Positions 8,654 to 17,039 are shown, counted from the stretch's first letter. The stretch: 64,000 bases of DNA from Streptococcus respiraculi (GCF_003595525.1 NZ_CP022680.1:646001-710000); one strand, 5' to 3'. A program made the numbers and translations. The notes: a model not told the origin generated them from the sequence alone.

Positions 8654-10320
8654 TGGTGTCTAAAATTACAACTAGTTTATTTCAAGAAATGGTGCAGGCT
8701 GCATCAACTCGCCTGAATAAACAAGCAGAATATGTCAATTCATTAAATGTCTTTCCTGTTCCAGATGGCGATACAGGGACAAATATGGGAATGACCATCA
8801 CAAATGGTGCAAAAGAAGTATCTGATAAACCTGCTAGTACAGTTGGTGAAGCAGCTCAGATTTTGTCAAAAGGTCTTTTGATGGGTGCGCGTGGAAATTC
8901 AGGTGTTATCACTTCTCAATTGTTCCGTGGCTTTGGTCAATCTGTCAAAGGAAAGGATGAATTGACAGGAAAAGACTTGGCACAAGCCTTCCAGCATGGA
9001 GTTGAAGTAGCTTACAAGGCTGTTATGAAACCAGTTGAAGGTACGATTTTAACGGTATCACGTGGTGCAGCAACAGCCGCTTTGAAAAAAGCAGAACAAA
9101 CCAATGATGCTGTTGAAGTTATGCGCGCGACTTTAGAAGGTGCTAAACGTGCCCTCAAGAAAACACCAGAAATGCTTCCAGTATTGAAAGAAGTTGGCGT
9201 GGTGGATTCTGGTGGACAAGGTCTGGTTTACATCTATGAAGGGTTTTTGGCTGCTTTAACTGGTGAATATATTGCTTCTGATGATTTTGAAGCAACTCCT
9301 GCGGTGATGTCTGGTATGATCAATGCAGAACATCACAAGTCGGTTGCAGGTCATGTCGCAACTGAAGACATTACCTTTGGTTACTGTACAGAAATTATGG
9401 TGGCGCTTCGCCAAGGCCCAACCTATGTGAAAGAATTTGACTACGAAGAATTTCGAACCTACTTGAACGATCTAGGCGATTCTCTTCTTGTGGTCAATGA
9501 CGATGAAATCGTGAAAGTCCACGTCCATACGGAGGATCCAGGACTTGTCATGCAGGCTGGTCTCCAATACGGTAGCTTGGTCAAGGTCAAAGTAGATAAT
9601 ATGCGTGAGCAACACGAAGCGCAGGTGGAAAAAGAAGAAAGTTTCCAAAAGCCAGCTGAGCAAAAAGAATACGCAGTTATTGCCGTTGCAGCAGGAGAAG
9701 GATTGACAGAAATTTTTAAATCACAAGGTGTAGACTATGTGATTTCTGGTGGTCAAACTATGAACCCTTCTACTGAAGACTTTGTGAAAGCAATTGACTT
9801 AGTCAATGCACGCAACGTTATCTTATTGCCGAATAATAAGAATATTTTAATGGCGGCTCAATCAGCGGCAGAGGTAGCAGAAGTGGCGGTCAAAGTCGTG
9901 GAAACACGCACGATTCCACAAGGCTTTACGAGTCTTTTGGCTTTTGACCCAAGTCGTGATATTGAAGTAAACTTTGAAGCGATGACAGCTTCGCTTGTCG
10001 ATGTTAAAAGTGGTAGTGTGACAACAGCTGTTCGTGATACGACGATTGACGGTCTTGAAATCCACGAAAATGATAATCTTGGTATGGTTGATGGCAAGAT
10101 TGTGGTGTCAAATCCAGATATGGTAGAGACTCTTACTGCAACCTTTGACAAAATGTTGGATGAGGACAGCGAAATCGTAACCATTTACGTGGGCGAAGAA
10201 GGCGATACTGCCTTGGCTGAGACCCTTGCCCAAGAATTGGAAGAAGAATATGAAGATGTTGAAGTTGAAATCCACCAAGGTGGGCAACCAGTCTATCCAT
10301 ATTTATTTAGTGTTGAATAG
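8653..10320 (+). CDS. fakA: DAK2-domain fatty-acid kinase ATP-binding subunit (FakA/YloV)
   Basis: 555 aa, the full length of the family. The N-terminal DhaL/DAK2 ATP-binding domain carries PDGDTGTNM at residues 37-45 and ARGNSGVI. The middle and C-terminal domains (DSGGQGLVYIYEG, HVHTEDPG, then a DegV-like DAK1-2 fold) are as in FakA. In Staphylococcus and Streptococcus the protein phosphorylates exogenous fatty acids that DegV-type FakB proteins present; the acyl-phosphate then enters phospholipid synthesis. No fakB lies in this window. It overlaps yloU by one base. Annotation as a dihydroxyacetone kinase would be wrong: the residues that bind dihydroxyacetone sit on another subunit type. 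Confidence 0.9.
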   Translation: MVSKITTSLFQEMVQAASTRLNKQAEYVNSLNVFPVPDGDTGTNMGMTITNGAKEVSDKPASTVGEAAQILSKGLLMGARGNSGVITSQLFRGFGQSVKGKDELTGKDLAQAFQHGVEVAYKAVMKPVEGTILTVSRGAATAALKKAEQTNDAVEVMRATLEGAKRALKKTPEMLPVLKEVGVVDSGGQGLVYIYEGFLAALTGEYIASDDFEATPAVMSGMINAEHHKSVAGHVATEDITFGYCTEIMVALRQGPTYVKEFDYEEFRTYLNDLGDSLLVVNDDEIVKVHVHTEDPGLVMQAGLQYGSLVKVKVDNMREQHEAQVEKEESFQKPAEQKEYAVIAVAAGEGLTEIFKSQGVDYVISGGQTMNPSTEDFVKAIDLVNARNVILLPNNKNILMAAQSAAEVAEVAVKVVETRTIPQGFTSLLAFDPSRDIEVNFEAMTASLVDVKSGSVTTAVRDTTIDGLEIHENDNLGMVDGKIVVSNPDMVETLTATFDKMLDEDSEIVTIYVGEEGDTALAETLAQELEEEYEDVEVEIHQGGQPVYPYLFSVE

Positions 10321-10326
10321 AATGAG

Positions 10327-10356
10327 AAAGCTAAGCAGTAGTGCTTGGCTTTTTTT
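10327..10356 (+). terminator. terminator after fakA
   Basis: AAGCTAAGCA (10328-10337), GTAG, TGCTTGGCTT (10342-10351), then a T run. Confidence 0.9.
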
Positions 10357-10454
10357 GTAGTCTATTTTGGTGAGAAAGCGACCTATTCTTATAGATCAGG
10401 AATGAGTTTCGTTTGTACTTTCAGAGCTAGATAATCCATTTCTTGAAAAAAATA

Positions 10455-10483
10455 TGGAAAACGATTTCAAAACATGATATAAT
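10455..10483 (+). promoter_or_regulatory. susR promoter with an overlapping cre (CcpA) site
   Basis: TATAAT at 10478-10483 with TG at 10475-10476; the weak -35 TGGAAA is at 10455-10460. GGAAAACGATTTCA (10456-10469) matches the cre consensus TGWAANCGNTNWCA at 13 of 14 positions and covers the -35. Catabolite repression of susR is therefore likely. The site also partly resembles the SusR operator pair downstream. Confidence 0.65.
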
Positions 10484-10505
10484 GAAAAACAAAGGAGGTG
10501 AAGTG

Positions 10506-11531
10506 ATGGAAGACAAGCAAAAAAAATCGGTTACAATGAAAGATGTAGCGCAGAGAGCTGGTGTTAGCGTAGGGACGGTATCGCGTGTCATCAATCAAGA
10601 GCAAGGAATTAAGAAAACAACGCTAGAAAAAGTCCAGCAAGCGATAGCTGAGCTTGATTATATTCCAGACGTTTATGCCCGAGGTATGAAAACCAATCGT
10701 ACAGAGACAGTAGCCTTGATTTTGCCGACTATTTGGCATCCATTTTTCAGTGAGTTTGCCTTTTTTGTTGAAGAAGCCCTCAGCAAGAAAAACTATAAAT
10801 TATTACTGTGTAATACAGGTGGTGCGAAAAAAGAGATTGAGTATCTCATGATGCTACGACAGAATAAGGTAGATGGCATCATCGCCATTACCTACAGTCC
10901 AATTGAGGATTATTTGGCGTCTAATATTCCTTTTGTCAGTATCGATAGAAGTTATAAGGACAAGGAAATTGCCTGCGTCACATCGGATAATCAAAAAGGT
11001 GGGGAATTAGCCGCGCAGATGCTCTTGGGAAAAGGTTGTCAGCATTTGGCCTTTGTCGGAAGCCATAATGACACAATTAATGAGACCAAGAAGCGTCGTC
11101 AATTTTTTGAAAAAACGGTTCGCCAGACAGACCAAGAATGCCTGATTTTTGATATCGCAGAGCCTGTTGGTGATTTTCTGAAAGAATTGGAAAAATTTTT
11201 GGTGGAACATCCGCAGATTGACGGTGTGTTTGCGATCAACGATTTTGTAGCTTTAGAAACGATTGCTATTTTAGAAAAGCAGGGGAAACGTATCCCAGAA
11301 GATGTGCAGGTAATTGGCTATGACGGAATTCGGTTTGCAAGAGAACACGAGTATCCTGTATCCACAATCAAGCAGCCTCTTGAGCAAATGGCAGAAGAAG
11401 CGGTCAATATCCTCTTGTCGATTATCAGTCAGCAGAGCTATCCGCGCCAAAGTGTGCTGCCGATTTCTTATATCGAAGGGAAGACGACAAAAAAATTTCA
11501 AAAACCTATTGACAGAAAGCGCTACCAATGA
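10506..11531 (+). CDS. susR: LacI-family regulator of the sus operon
   Basis: Predicted repressor of the adjacent sucrose/fructoside ABC operon. 341 aa from ATG 10506, chosen because AAAGGAGGTG (10491-10500) is ideally placed; an upstream ATG at 10443 lies before the -10. The helix-turn-helix VTMKDVAQRAGVSVGTVSRV (residues 9-28) is followed by the hinge and a periplasmic-binding-like sugar domain (VDGIIAITYS, FAINDFVALETIAIL, VIGYDGIRFA). Order and content match the pneumococcal susR-susT1-susT2-susX-susH locus. Its last codons contain the promoter of the next operon. The inducer is inferred to be sucrose or a short fructan. Confidence 0.85.
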   Translation: MEDKQKKSVTMKDVAQRAGVSVGTVSRVINQEQGIKKTTLEKVQQAIAELDYIPDVYARGMKTNRTETVALILPTIWHPFFSEFAFFVEEALSKKNYKLLLCNTGGAKKEIEYLMMLRQNKVDGIIAITYSPIEDYLASNIPFVSIDRSYKDKEIACVTSDNQKGGELAAQMLLGKGCQHLAFVGSHNDTINETKKRRQFFEKTVRQTDQECLIFDIAEPVGDFLKELEKFLVEHPQIDGVFAINDFVALETIAILEKQGKRIPEDVQVIGYDGIRFAREHEYPVSTIKQPLEQMAEEAVNILLSIISQQSYPRQSVLPISYIEGKTTKKFQKPIDRKRYQ

Positions 11532-11537
11532 TATACT
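11509..11537 (+). promoter_or_regulatory. susT1 operon promoter inside the 3' end of susR
   Basis: TTGACA (11509-11514), 17 bp, TATACT (11532-11537), with an extended TG formed by the susR stop codon itself (11529-11530). It is near consensus, so it should be strong when unrepressed. Confidence 0.85.
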
Positions 11538-11569
11538 GAGAGTACGAAAATTATTTTTTACCAAAAATA

Positions 11570-11581
11570 TGAAACGTTTCA
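11570..11581. promoter_or_regulatory. SusR operator O1
   Basis: Perfect palindrome TGAAACGTTTCA centred about 30 bp after the predicted transcription start, the same core as the site at 11631. A downstream position suggests repression by blocking elongation or early clearance. Confidence 0.7.
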
Positions 11582-11630
11582 AAAATGACGAAATCTATTT
11601 GGTTCAAATAGGTTTTCTCATTCTTATGAA

Positions 11631-11646
11631 TTTGAAACGTTTCAAA
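11631..11646. promoter_or_regulatory. SusR operator O2
   Basis: Perfect 16-bp palindrome TTTGAAACGTTTCAAA, 61 bp (about six helical turns) from O1, ending at the susT1 ribosome site. The spacing would allow a DNA loop. It has 12 bases between the TG and CA ends rather than 14, so it is a LacI-type operator and not a cre site. Confidence 0.75.
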
Positions 11647-11656
11647 AGGAGGAGTT

Positions 11657-12571
11657 ATGAATATGGGAAAGGAATACTCTGTCTGGAGTAGAGTCAAGAA
11701 ACAAAAAGTACTGCTACTGATGTTGCTTCCAGGGCTGTTGCTGACCTTTGTTTTTAAGTACATCCCGATGTATGGTGTCCTAATTGCCTTTAAAGATTAC
11801 AATCCGCTAAAGGGTGTGATGGGAAGTGAGTGGATTGGGTTTCAAGAATTCACCAAATTTCTATCTTCTCCCAATTTCGGTATCCTGTTAGGTAATACCT
11901 TAAAATTAAGTGTTTATGGCTTGCTATTGGGCTTCTTGCCACCGATTATCTTAGCCATTATGCTCAACCAATTGCTGAGTGATAAGGCGAAGAAGCGGAT
12001 TCAACTCATTCTGTATGCCCCAAACTTTATCTCAGTTGTGGTTATTGTCGGGATGATTTTCCTTTTCTTCTCAGTTGGAGGTCCCATCAATAGTCTATTA
12101 TCGCTTTTTGGGATTAAAGCAAACTTTTTGACCGATCCAAACGCTTTTAGACCCCTCTATATTTTAAGTGGTATCTGGCAGGGCATGGGCTGGGCCTCTA
12201 CACTGTATACCGCTACACTGGTCAATGTAGATACGTCCTTGATCGAAGCAGCTAAGATGGATGGAGCCAATATTTTTCAGAGAATTTGGCATATTGATTT
12301 ACCAGCTTTGAGACCCGTTATGGTGATTCAATTTGTACTGGCAGCTGGAAATATCATGAATGTCGGCTATGAGAAGGCCTTCTTGATGCAAACATCACTC
12401 AACTTGACGAGTTCAGAGATTATCTCAACCTATGTCTATAAAGTCGGTCTTGTCTCAGGAGATTATTCTTACTCAACAGCAGTAGGACTCTTCAATGCAG
12501 TTATCAATGTTATTTTGTTGGTGGCAGTAAATCAAATTGTGAAACGAATGAATGATGGACAAGGATTATAA
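11657..12571 (+). CDS. susT1: ABC sugar transporter permease (LplB type)
   Basis: One of the two membrane subunits of a carbohydrate uptake 1 ABC importer. 304 aa with about six hydrophobic segments. The EAA loop that contacts the ATPase is EAAKMDGANIFQRIWHIDLP. The N-terminal segment FKYIPMYGVLIAFKDYNP is typical of LplB/YteP permeases. Two ATGs (11657, 11663) are possible. AGGAGG at 11647-11652 is 4 nt from the first and 10 from the second, so the true start may be 11663. No ATPase gene is in the operon; streptococcal importers of this kind borrow MsmK, encoded elsewhere. Substrate assignment rests on the pneumococcal sus locus. Confidence 0.88.
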   Translation: MNMGKEYSVWSRVKKQKVLLLMLLPGLLLTFVFKYIPMYGVLIAFKDYNPLKGVMGSEWIGFQEFTKFLSSPNFGILLGNTLKLSVYGLLLGFLPPIILAIMLNQLLSDKAKKRIQLILYAPNFISVVVIVGMIFLFFSVGGPINSLLSLFGIKANFLTDPNAFRPLYILSGIWQGMGWASTLYTATLVNVDTSLIEAAKMDGANIFQRIWHIDLPALRPVMVIQFVLAAGNIMNVGYEKAFLMQTSLNLTSSEIISTYVYKVGLVSGDYSYSTAVGLFNAVINVILLVAVNQIVKRMNDGQGL

Positions 12572-12582
12572 GGGAGGACAAA

Positions 12583-13470
12583 ATGAATACACAGATTTAT
12601 ACGAAATTTGACCGGCGGATGCTAGTTGTCAATAAAATCATCATTGCCTTTTTGGTCCTTATTACACTTGTTCCAATGCTCTATATTCTAGTTGCCTCCT
12701 TTATGGATCCTCAAGTGCTTGTTAGCAAAGGAATTAGTCTTAATCCAGCTGATTGGACGGTTGAGGGGTACCAAAGGGTATTTAGTGACAAGTCAATTAT
12801 AAGAGGTTTCTTCAATTCCCTCTTTTACTCTTTCAGTTTTGCAGCTTTGACGGTGTTCTTATCCGTTCTAACTGCCTATCCCTTATCGAAAAAGGATTTG
12901 GTTGGAAAGAAATGGATCAATGCTTTTCTCATCTTTACCATGTTCTTTGGTGGAGGTTTGGTGCCAACCTATTTGCTTGTGAAAGATTTGGGGATGTTAA
13001 ATACCGTATGGGCGATTATTGTACCGGGTGCTATCAATGTGTGGAATATCATCTTGGCACGAACTTATTTCCAAGGTATTCCAGATGAGTTGTTAGAAGC
13101 AGCCTATATCGATGGGGCTAATGATTTGGAAATTTTTGTTAAAATCATGCTTCCGCTAGCCAAGCCAATCATGTTTGTCCTTTTTCTATATGCTTTTGTC
13201 GGACAATGGAATTCATACTTTGATGCCATGATTTATATCAAAGATCCAAACTTAGAACCGCTCCAACTTGTTTTGCGGAAGATTTTGATTCAAAGTGAGC
13301 CAGGAAAAGATATGATTGGGGCTCAGGCTGCGATGAATGAAATGAAACGAATTGCAGAAATGATTAAGTATGCAACCATTGTTATCTCTAGTTTACCGTT
13401 GATTGTCATGTATCCATTCTTCCAGAAATACTTTGATAAGGGTATTATGGCAGGATCATTGAAAGGGTGA
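12583..13470 (+). CDS. susT2: ABC sugar transporter permease (LplC type)
   Basis: Second membrane subunit, 295 aa, with about six transmembrane helices and the EAA loop EAAYIDGANDLEIFVKIMLP. VSKGISLNPADWTVEGYQRV and FFGGGLVPTYLLVKDLG are typical of the LplC/YtcP group. ATG 12583 follows GGGAGG and is 11 bp after the susT1 stop, so the two are co-translated in similar amounts. A 407-bp palindrome-rich gap separates it from the binding-protein gene, unusual inside an operon. Confidence 0.88.
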   Translation: MNTQIYTKFDRRMLVVNKIIIAFLVLITLVPMLYILVASFMDPQVLVSKGISLNPADWTVEGYQRVFSDKSIIRGFFNSLFYSFSFAALTVFLSVLTAYPLSKKDLVGKKWINAFLIFTMFFGGGLVPTYLLVKDLGMLNTVWAIIVPGAINVWNIILARTYFQGIPDELLEAAYIDGANDLEIFVKIMLPLAKPIMFVLFLYAFVGQWNSYFDAMIYIKDPNLEPLQLVLRKILIQSEPGKDMIGAQAAMNEMKRIAEMIKYATIVISSLPLIVMYPFFQKYFDKGIMAGSLKG

Positions 13471-13512
13471 TGCTCGTCAAAAATCAAATTCTAACGTCGT
13501 TAACTCGCCTTG

Positions 13513-13595
13513 CTTCAACAGTCCAGTGGACTGTTGAAGGTTGGAAATAGGGATTATGAAATAATCCTCAGCTACCATTAGTTCGAACTAGTGGT
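13513..13595. repeat. cluster of three perfect or near-perfect palindromes downstream of susT2
   Basis: CTTCAACAGTCC (13513-13524), AGT, GGACTGTTGAAG (13528-13539) has 12-bp perfect arms. GGATTAT, GAA, ATAATCC is at 13551-13567. ACCATTAGTTC directly abuts GAACTAGTGGT at 13574-13595. None has a good T run, so they are not typical terminators; they could stabilise or punctuate the sus mRNA. Confidence 0.85.
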
Positions 13596-13601
13596 TCAAA
13601 G

Positions 13602-13760
13602 GGGCGAGCTGCGCTCGTTTTATTTCCAGCCTTCCACAATTCTCAATTGCGATGGGCGAGCTGCGCTCGTTTTGTTTCCAGCCTTCCACAACTCTCAATT
13701 GCAAGGGGGCGAGCTACGCTCGTTCTATTTCCAGCCTTCCACAATTCTCAATTGTGGAAG
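13602..13760. repeat. three tandem 52-53-bp repeats ending in an 11-bp-arm hairpin
   Basis: Units start with GGGCGAGCTGCGCTCG (or a close variant) at 13602, 13654 and 13707. Each contains a CGAGC/GCTCG palindrome, the text TTTCCAGCCTTCCACAA and CAATTCTCAATTG. The last unit ends as a perfect inverted repeat, CTTCCACAATT (13736-13746), CTC, AATTGTGGAAG (13750-13760). An open frame through the repeats (13652-13906) is not a gene. The rest of the gap (13761-13863) shows only a possible promoter. Confidence 0.85.
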
Positions 13761-13811
13761 CTAATCAGACTTTGATTTTTATAGAGCCTCACGGAATTTA
13801 TATAAGTAAAA

Positions 13812-13842
13812 TTGTCAATAAAATTTGGTTTTTCGATTATAT
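13812..13842 (+). promoter_or_regulatory. possible internal promoter for susX
   Basis: TTGTCA (13812-13817) and TTATAT (13837-13842) are 19 bp apart, 36 bp before the susX start. The spacing is long. It is plausible because the binding protein is usually needed in excess over the permeases. Confidence 0.3.
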
Positions 13843-13877
13843 CGTTAACTATTTATCAATAAAAAAGGAGTTTTCTC

Positions 13878-15497
13878 ATGAAAATGAAAAAATGGATGAG
13901 TCTTAGTGCGACTCTATTAGCAACATCTACTTTGGTCTTGGCTGCTTGTGGTAGCAAAAATACAGCTTCAAGTCCAGATTACAAGCTTGAAAATGTTTCT
14001 TTTCCACTTAAGGAAAAAGTGACTTTGAAATTTATCACAGGTAGTTCACCACTTGCTCCCAAAGATCCGAATGATAAATTGATTTACCAACGTTTGGAAG
14101 AAGAAACAGGTGTCCATATTGATTGGACAAACTATTCTTCTGATTTTGCTGAAAAACGTAATTTGGATATTTCATCAGGTGACTTGCCAGACGCTATTCA
14201 TAATGACGGTGCTTCAGATGTTGAGTTGGTCAAATGGGCGAAACAGGGTGTGATTATTCCAGTTGAGGACTTGATTGAGAAATACATGCCAAACTTGCAG
14301 AAGATTTTGGAAGAGAAGCCAGAATACCGTGCCTTGATGACGGCACCAGATGGTCATATCTATTCCTTCCCTTGGATTGAGGAATTGGGTGATGGAAAAG
14401 AATCGATTCACTCTGTGAATGACATGGCTTGGATTAACAAAGATTGGTTGAAAAAATTAAATCTTGAAATGCCAAAAACGACAGATGAGCTTGTAAAAGT
14501 CTTAGAAGCCTTCAAGACACAAGATCCAAATGGAAATGGCAAAGCTGATGAAATTCCAATGTCCTTTATCAATGCAGGTGGAAATGAAGATTTCAAACTT
14601 TTGTTTGGAGCATTTGGTATCGGGGATAACGATGATCACTTGGTTGTTGGAAATGACGGCGTGGTGGACTTTACGGCTGACAACCCAGAATATAAAGAAG
14701 GTGTAAAATTCATTCGTCAATTGCAAGAAAAAGGTTTGCTTGATCCAGAAGCCTTTGAACAAGATTGGAATACCTATATTGCAAAAGGTGGCGAACATCA
14801 ATACGGTGTTTACTTTACATGGGACAAGGCGAACGTTTCAGGTTTTAACGATAGCTACGATGTCCTACCAGTTCTAGCAGGACCAAGCGGTAAAAAACAC
14901 GTTGCTCGTACTAATGGAATGGGCTTCTCACGTGACCGTATGGTGATTACAAGTGCCAATAAAAACCTTGAATTGACAGCCAAATGGATTGATGCCCAGT
15001 ATGCACCATTGCAATCTGTTCAAAATAACTGGGGTACTTATGGCGATGATACGCAACAAAATATCTTTGAATTTGACAAAGCAACAAATAGTTTGAAACA
15101 CTTGCCACTTGAAGGAACAGCACCAGGAGAGCTTCGTCAAAAGACAGAAGTCGGAGGACCTCTTGCTATCCTAGACAGTTACTATGGTAAAGTGACAACA
15201 AAACCAGATGATGCTGCATGGCGTTTGGATATTTTGAAGCAAACCTATGTTCCATACATGAATAATGACTCCATTTACCCACGTGTCTTCATGGAAGAAG
15301 AAGATTTGGACAAACTTGCTCAAATTGAAGCAGATATGAATGACTATATCTATCGTAAACGTGCAGAGTGGATTGTTAACGGGAACATCGACAAAGAATG
15401 GGATGATTATCTCAAGGAATTAGAAAAATACGGCTTGTCAGATTGGTTAGCCATCAAACAAAAATACTACGATAAATACCTAGAAAATCAAAAATAG
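13878..15497 (+). CDS. susX: extracellular solute-binding lipoprotein of the sus ABC importer
   Basis: Captures the sugar outside the membrane and delivers it to the permeases. 539 aa, long as usual for LplA-type binding proteins. Lipoprotein signal: MKMKKWMSLS, a hydrophobic core, then the lipobox LAAC with the lipid-modified Cys24. The mature part has the bilobed domain (LKFITGSSPLAPKDPNDK, NKDWLKKLNLEMPKT, IDAQYAP). ATG 13878 follows AAAAAGGAG. It lies between susT2 (after a repeat-filled gap) and susH. The GH32 partner suggests sucrose, kestose or other short fructosides. Confidence 0.9.
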   Translation: MKMKKWMSLSATLLATSTLVLAACGSKNTASSPDYKLENVSFPLKEKVTLKFITGSSPLAPKDPNDKLIYQRLEEETGVHIDWTNYSSDFAEKRNLDISSGDLPDAIHNDGASDVELVKWAKQGVIIPVEDLIEKYMPNLQKILEEKPEYRALMTAPDGHIYSFPWIEELGDGKESIHSVNDMAWINKDWLKKLNLEMPKTTDELVKVLEAFKTQDPNGNGKADEIPMSFINAGGNEDFKLLFGAFGIGDNDDHLVVGNDGVVDFTADNPEYKEGVKFIRQLQEKGLLDPEAFEQDWNTYIAKGGEHQYGVYFTWDKANVSGFNDSYDVLPVLAGPSGKKHVARTNGMGFSRDRMVITSANKNLELTAKWIDAQYAPLQSVQNNWGTYGDDTQQNIFEFDKATNSLKHLPLEGTAPGELRQKTEVGGPLAILDSYYGKVTTKPDDAAWRLDILKQTYVPYMNNDSIYPRVFMEEEDLDKLAQIEADMNDYIYRKRAEWIVNGNIDKEWDDYLKELEKYGLSDWLAIKQKYYDKYLENQK

Positions 15498-15516
15498 AAA
15501 TAGAGAGTGAGAAAAT

Positions 15517-16881
15517 ATGGGAGATGTATTGAGTGTAACCAAAGCCAACGAGTATATTGCGGAGCATCAAGCAGAGGTGAATCTTCTGTACAAGCCTGAG
15601 GCTCACTTTACAGCGCCGGTAGGCTGGATCAATGATCCGAATGGTTTGGTGTATTTCAGAGAGGAATACCATTTGTTTTACCAATATTATCCCTACGGAA
15701 CGCAGTGGGGGCCAATGCACTGGGGACATGCAAAGAGTAAGGATTTGCTCCATTGGGAACATCTCCCGGTGGCCCTTGCTCCTGATTGTTCTTATGATAA
15801 GGATGGTTGCTTCTCAGGAAGTGCGATTGTCAAGGATGATACCCTTTGGTTGATGTACACAGGCCACATCGTAGAGCCAGACGGTAGCATTCGCCAGGTG
15901 CAAAATATGGCCTACTCAGTAGACGGGATTCGCTTTGAAAAGTTGGCTTCAAATCCTGTTGCGACAGGGGATATCTTACCAGAAGAATTGGTGACAAGCG
16001 ACTTCCGCGATCCAAAAGTGTTTGAAAAAAATGGGATCTATTACGCAGTTGTGGCTGCCAAGCACCGTGAAGAGGTGGGGACGATTGTCCTGCTTGAATC
16101 GCCTGATTTAATCACTTGGAAATTTGCCTCGATTTTCCTCAAAGGAGAAGCGCACCAAGGGATTATGTGGGAATGTCCTGATTACTTTGAATTGGATGGG
16201 GTGTCTTGCCTAGCCATGTCACCGATGCGGTATCAAAAAGATGGGCTAGATTATGCCAATATTAACTCTTCTGTCCTCATGACGGGGCGTGTGGATTGGG
16301 AAGAAAAGGTCTTTCGTCTTGATACGGTCAAGGAAATTGATCATGGTCATGATTTCTATGCGCCTCAAAGTTTGGAAAATGCAGCTGGGGAACGCATTAT
16401 GATCGCTTGGATGCAGACCTGGGGTCGGACCAATATCACGGATCAATTAGACCATAAGTGGGCTTGTGCTATGACTCTGCCAAGAAAATTGAAATGGGAC
16501 AACGGGGTACTTGTTCAAGAGCTTCCTGCCAGCTTGTTAGAGCAATTACCAGTCTTGCCTGAGCAAGGATCAGTTGAAGTCGGCTATTTCCAAGGAGATT
16601 GGAGTGGTGGAAAGGTCTTTCGTCTAGGTAGTGATACGGATTACATCGAGTTTGGCTATGATGTGGAGGCAAAAGAAGTTTACATTGATCGTAGCCACAT
16701 GGCATTAGCCATTCAAGGAGAGGAAGCATGGTCTACGGAACGCCGTGCTGTACAAGCTGAAAATCCAAATGTAGTAGTCGTTCTTGATAAAAATAGCATT
16801 GAACTCTTTGTGAATGGAGGTCAGGATAGCTTGACCAGTACCTATTTCTTATCAGGCCAACGTCAGTTAGTTACATATTAG
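15517..16881 (+). CDS. susH: GH32 fructosidase / sucrose hydrolase of the sus operon
   Basis: Intracellular beta-fructosidase (454 aa, no signal peptide) that should split the sugar imported by SusT1-T2-X to fructose and glucose. All three GH32 motifs are intact: WINDPNG (nucleophile Asp40), FRDPK (transition-state Asp165) and WECPDY (acid/base Glu219). The C-terminal beta-sandwich ends the protein (FVNGG, QRQLVTY). ATG 15517 is 19 bp after susX. Because an ABC importer brings sugar in unphosphorylated, the natural substrate is probably sucrose rather than sucrose-6-phosphate, unlike ScrB at 27122. An exact substrate cannot be read from sequence. Confidence 0.92.
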   Translation: MGDVLSVTKANEYIAEHQAEVNLLYKPEAHFTAPVGWINDPNGLVYFREEYHLFYQYYPYGTQWGPMHWGHAKSKDLLHWEHLPVALAPDCSYDKDGCFSGSAIVKDDTLWLMYTGHIVEPDGSIRQVQNMAYSVDGIRFEKLASNPVATGDILPEELVTSDFRDPKVFEKNGIYYAVVAAKHREEVGTIVLLESPDLITWKFASIFLKGEAHQGIMWECPDYFELDGVSCLAMSPMRYQKDGLDYANINSSVLMTGRVDWEEKVFRLDTVKEIDHGHDFYAPQSLENAAGERIMIAWMQTWGRTNITDQLDHKWACAMTLPRKLKWDNGVLVQELPASLLEQLPVLPEQGSVEVGYFQGDWSGGKVFRLGSDTDYIEFGYDVEAKEVYIDRSHMALAIQGEEAWSTERRAVQAENPNVVVVLDKNSIELFVNGGQDSLTSTYFLSGQRQLVTY

Positions 16882-16907
16882 AAAAAAGGGGGGATTCCCT
16901 CTTTTTT
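16882..16907 (+). terminator. terminator after susH
   Basis: GAAAAAAGGGGGG, ATT, CCCTCTTTTTT: an A-flanked G/C stem with its T run starting one base after the stop codon. Confidence 0.8.
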
Positions 16908-16937
16908 ATATTTCAGTCAAAAATCCTGCTGTTTTCC

Positions 16938-16966
16938 TTGCTATTTCCTTGAAAGTGCGATATAAT
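16938..16966 (+). promoter_or_regulatory. rpsF operon promoter
   Basis: TTGCTA (16938-16943), 17 bp, TATAAT (16961-16966). Confidence 0.8.
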
Positions 16967-16974
16967 AATGTCTT

Positions 16975-17012
16975 GTGAGAAACCCTCACTTACTCGTGGC
17001 TAGACCATGAGT
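16975..17012 (+). promoter_or_regulatory. rpsF leader RNA, candidate S6:S18 autoregulatory element
   Basis: Two hairpins sit between the promoter and the ribosome site: GTGAG/CTCAC (16975-16989) and ACTCGTGGCTAGACCATGAGT (16992-17012). In the second, TGG/CCA lies inside ACTC/GAGT. Many bacterial rpsF leaders carry a structured element bound by the S6:S18 complex. The location and presence of a stable hairpin fit, but I could not match the conserved nucleotides with certainty. Confidence 0.5.
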
Positions 17013-17039
17013 CATTAGACCAAAAGGAGGAACATATCA

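Noticed and set aside
11631..11646. cre site before susT1
   Set aside because: The palindrome has 12 bases between outer T and A of the TG..CA frame where cre has 14; it fits a LacI-family operator better.
13602..13760. Possible short CRISPR array (three repeats of about 52 bp)
   Set aside because: The units are contiguous without unique spacers, and no cas genes are present; they are simple tandem repeats with palindromes.
13652..13906. 84-codon frame across the tandem repeats before susX
   Set aside because: It reads through repeat DNA and overlaps the susX ribosome site and start; no ribosome site of its own.
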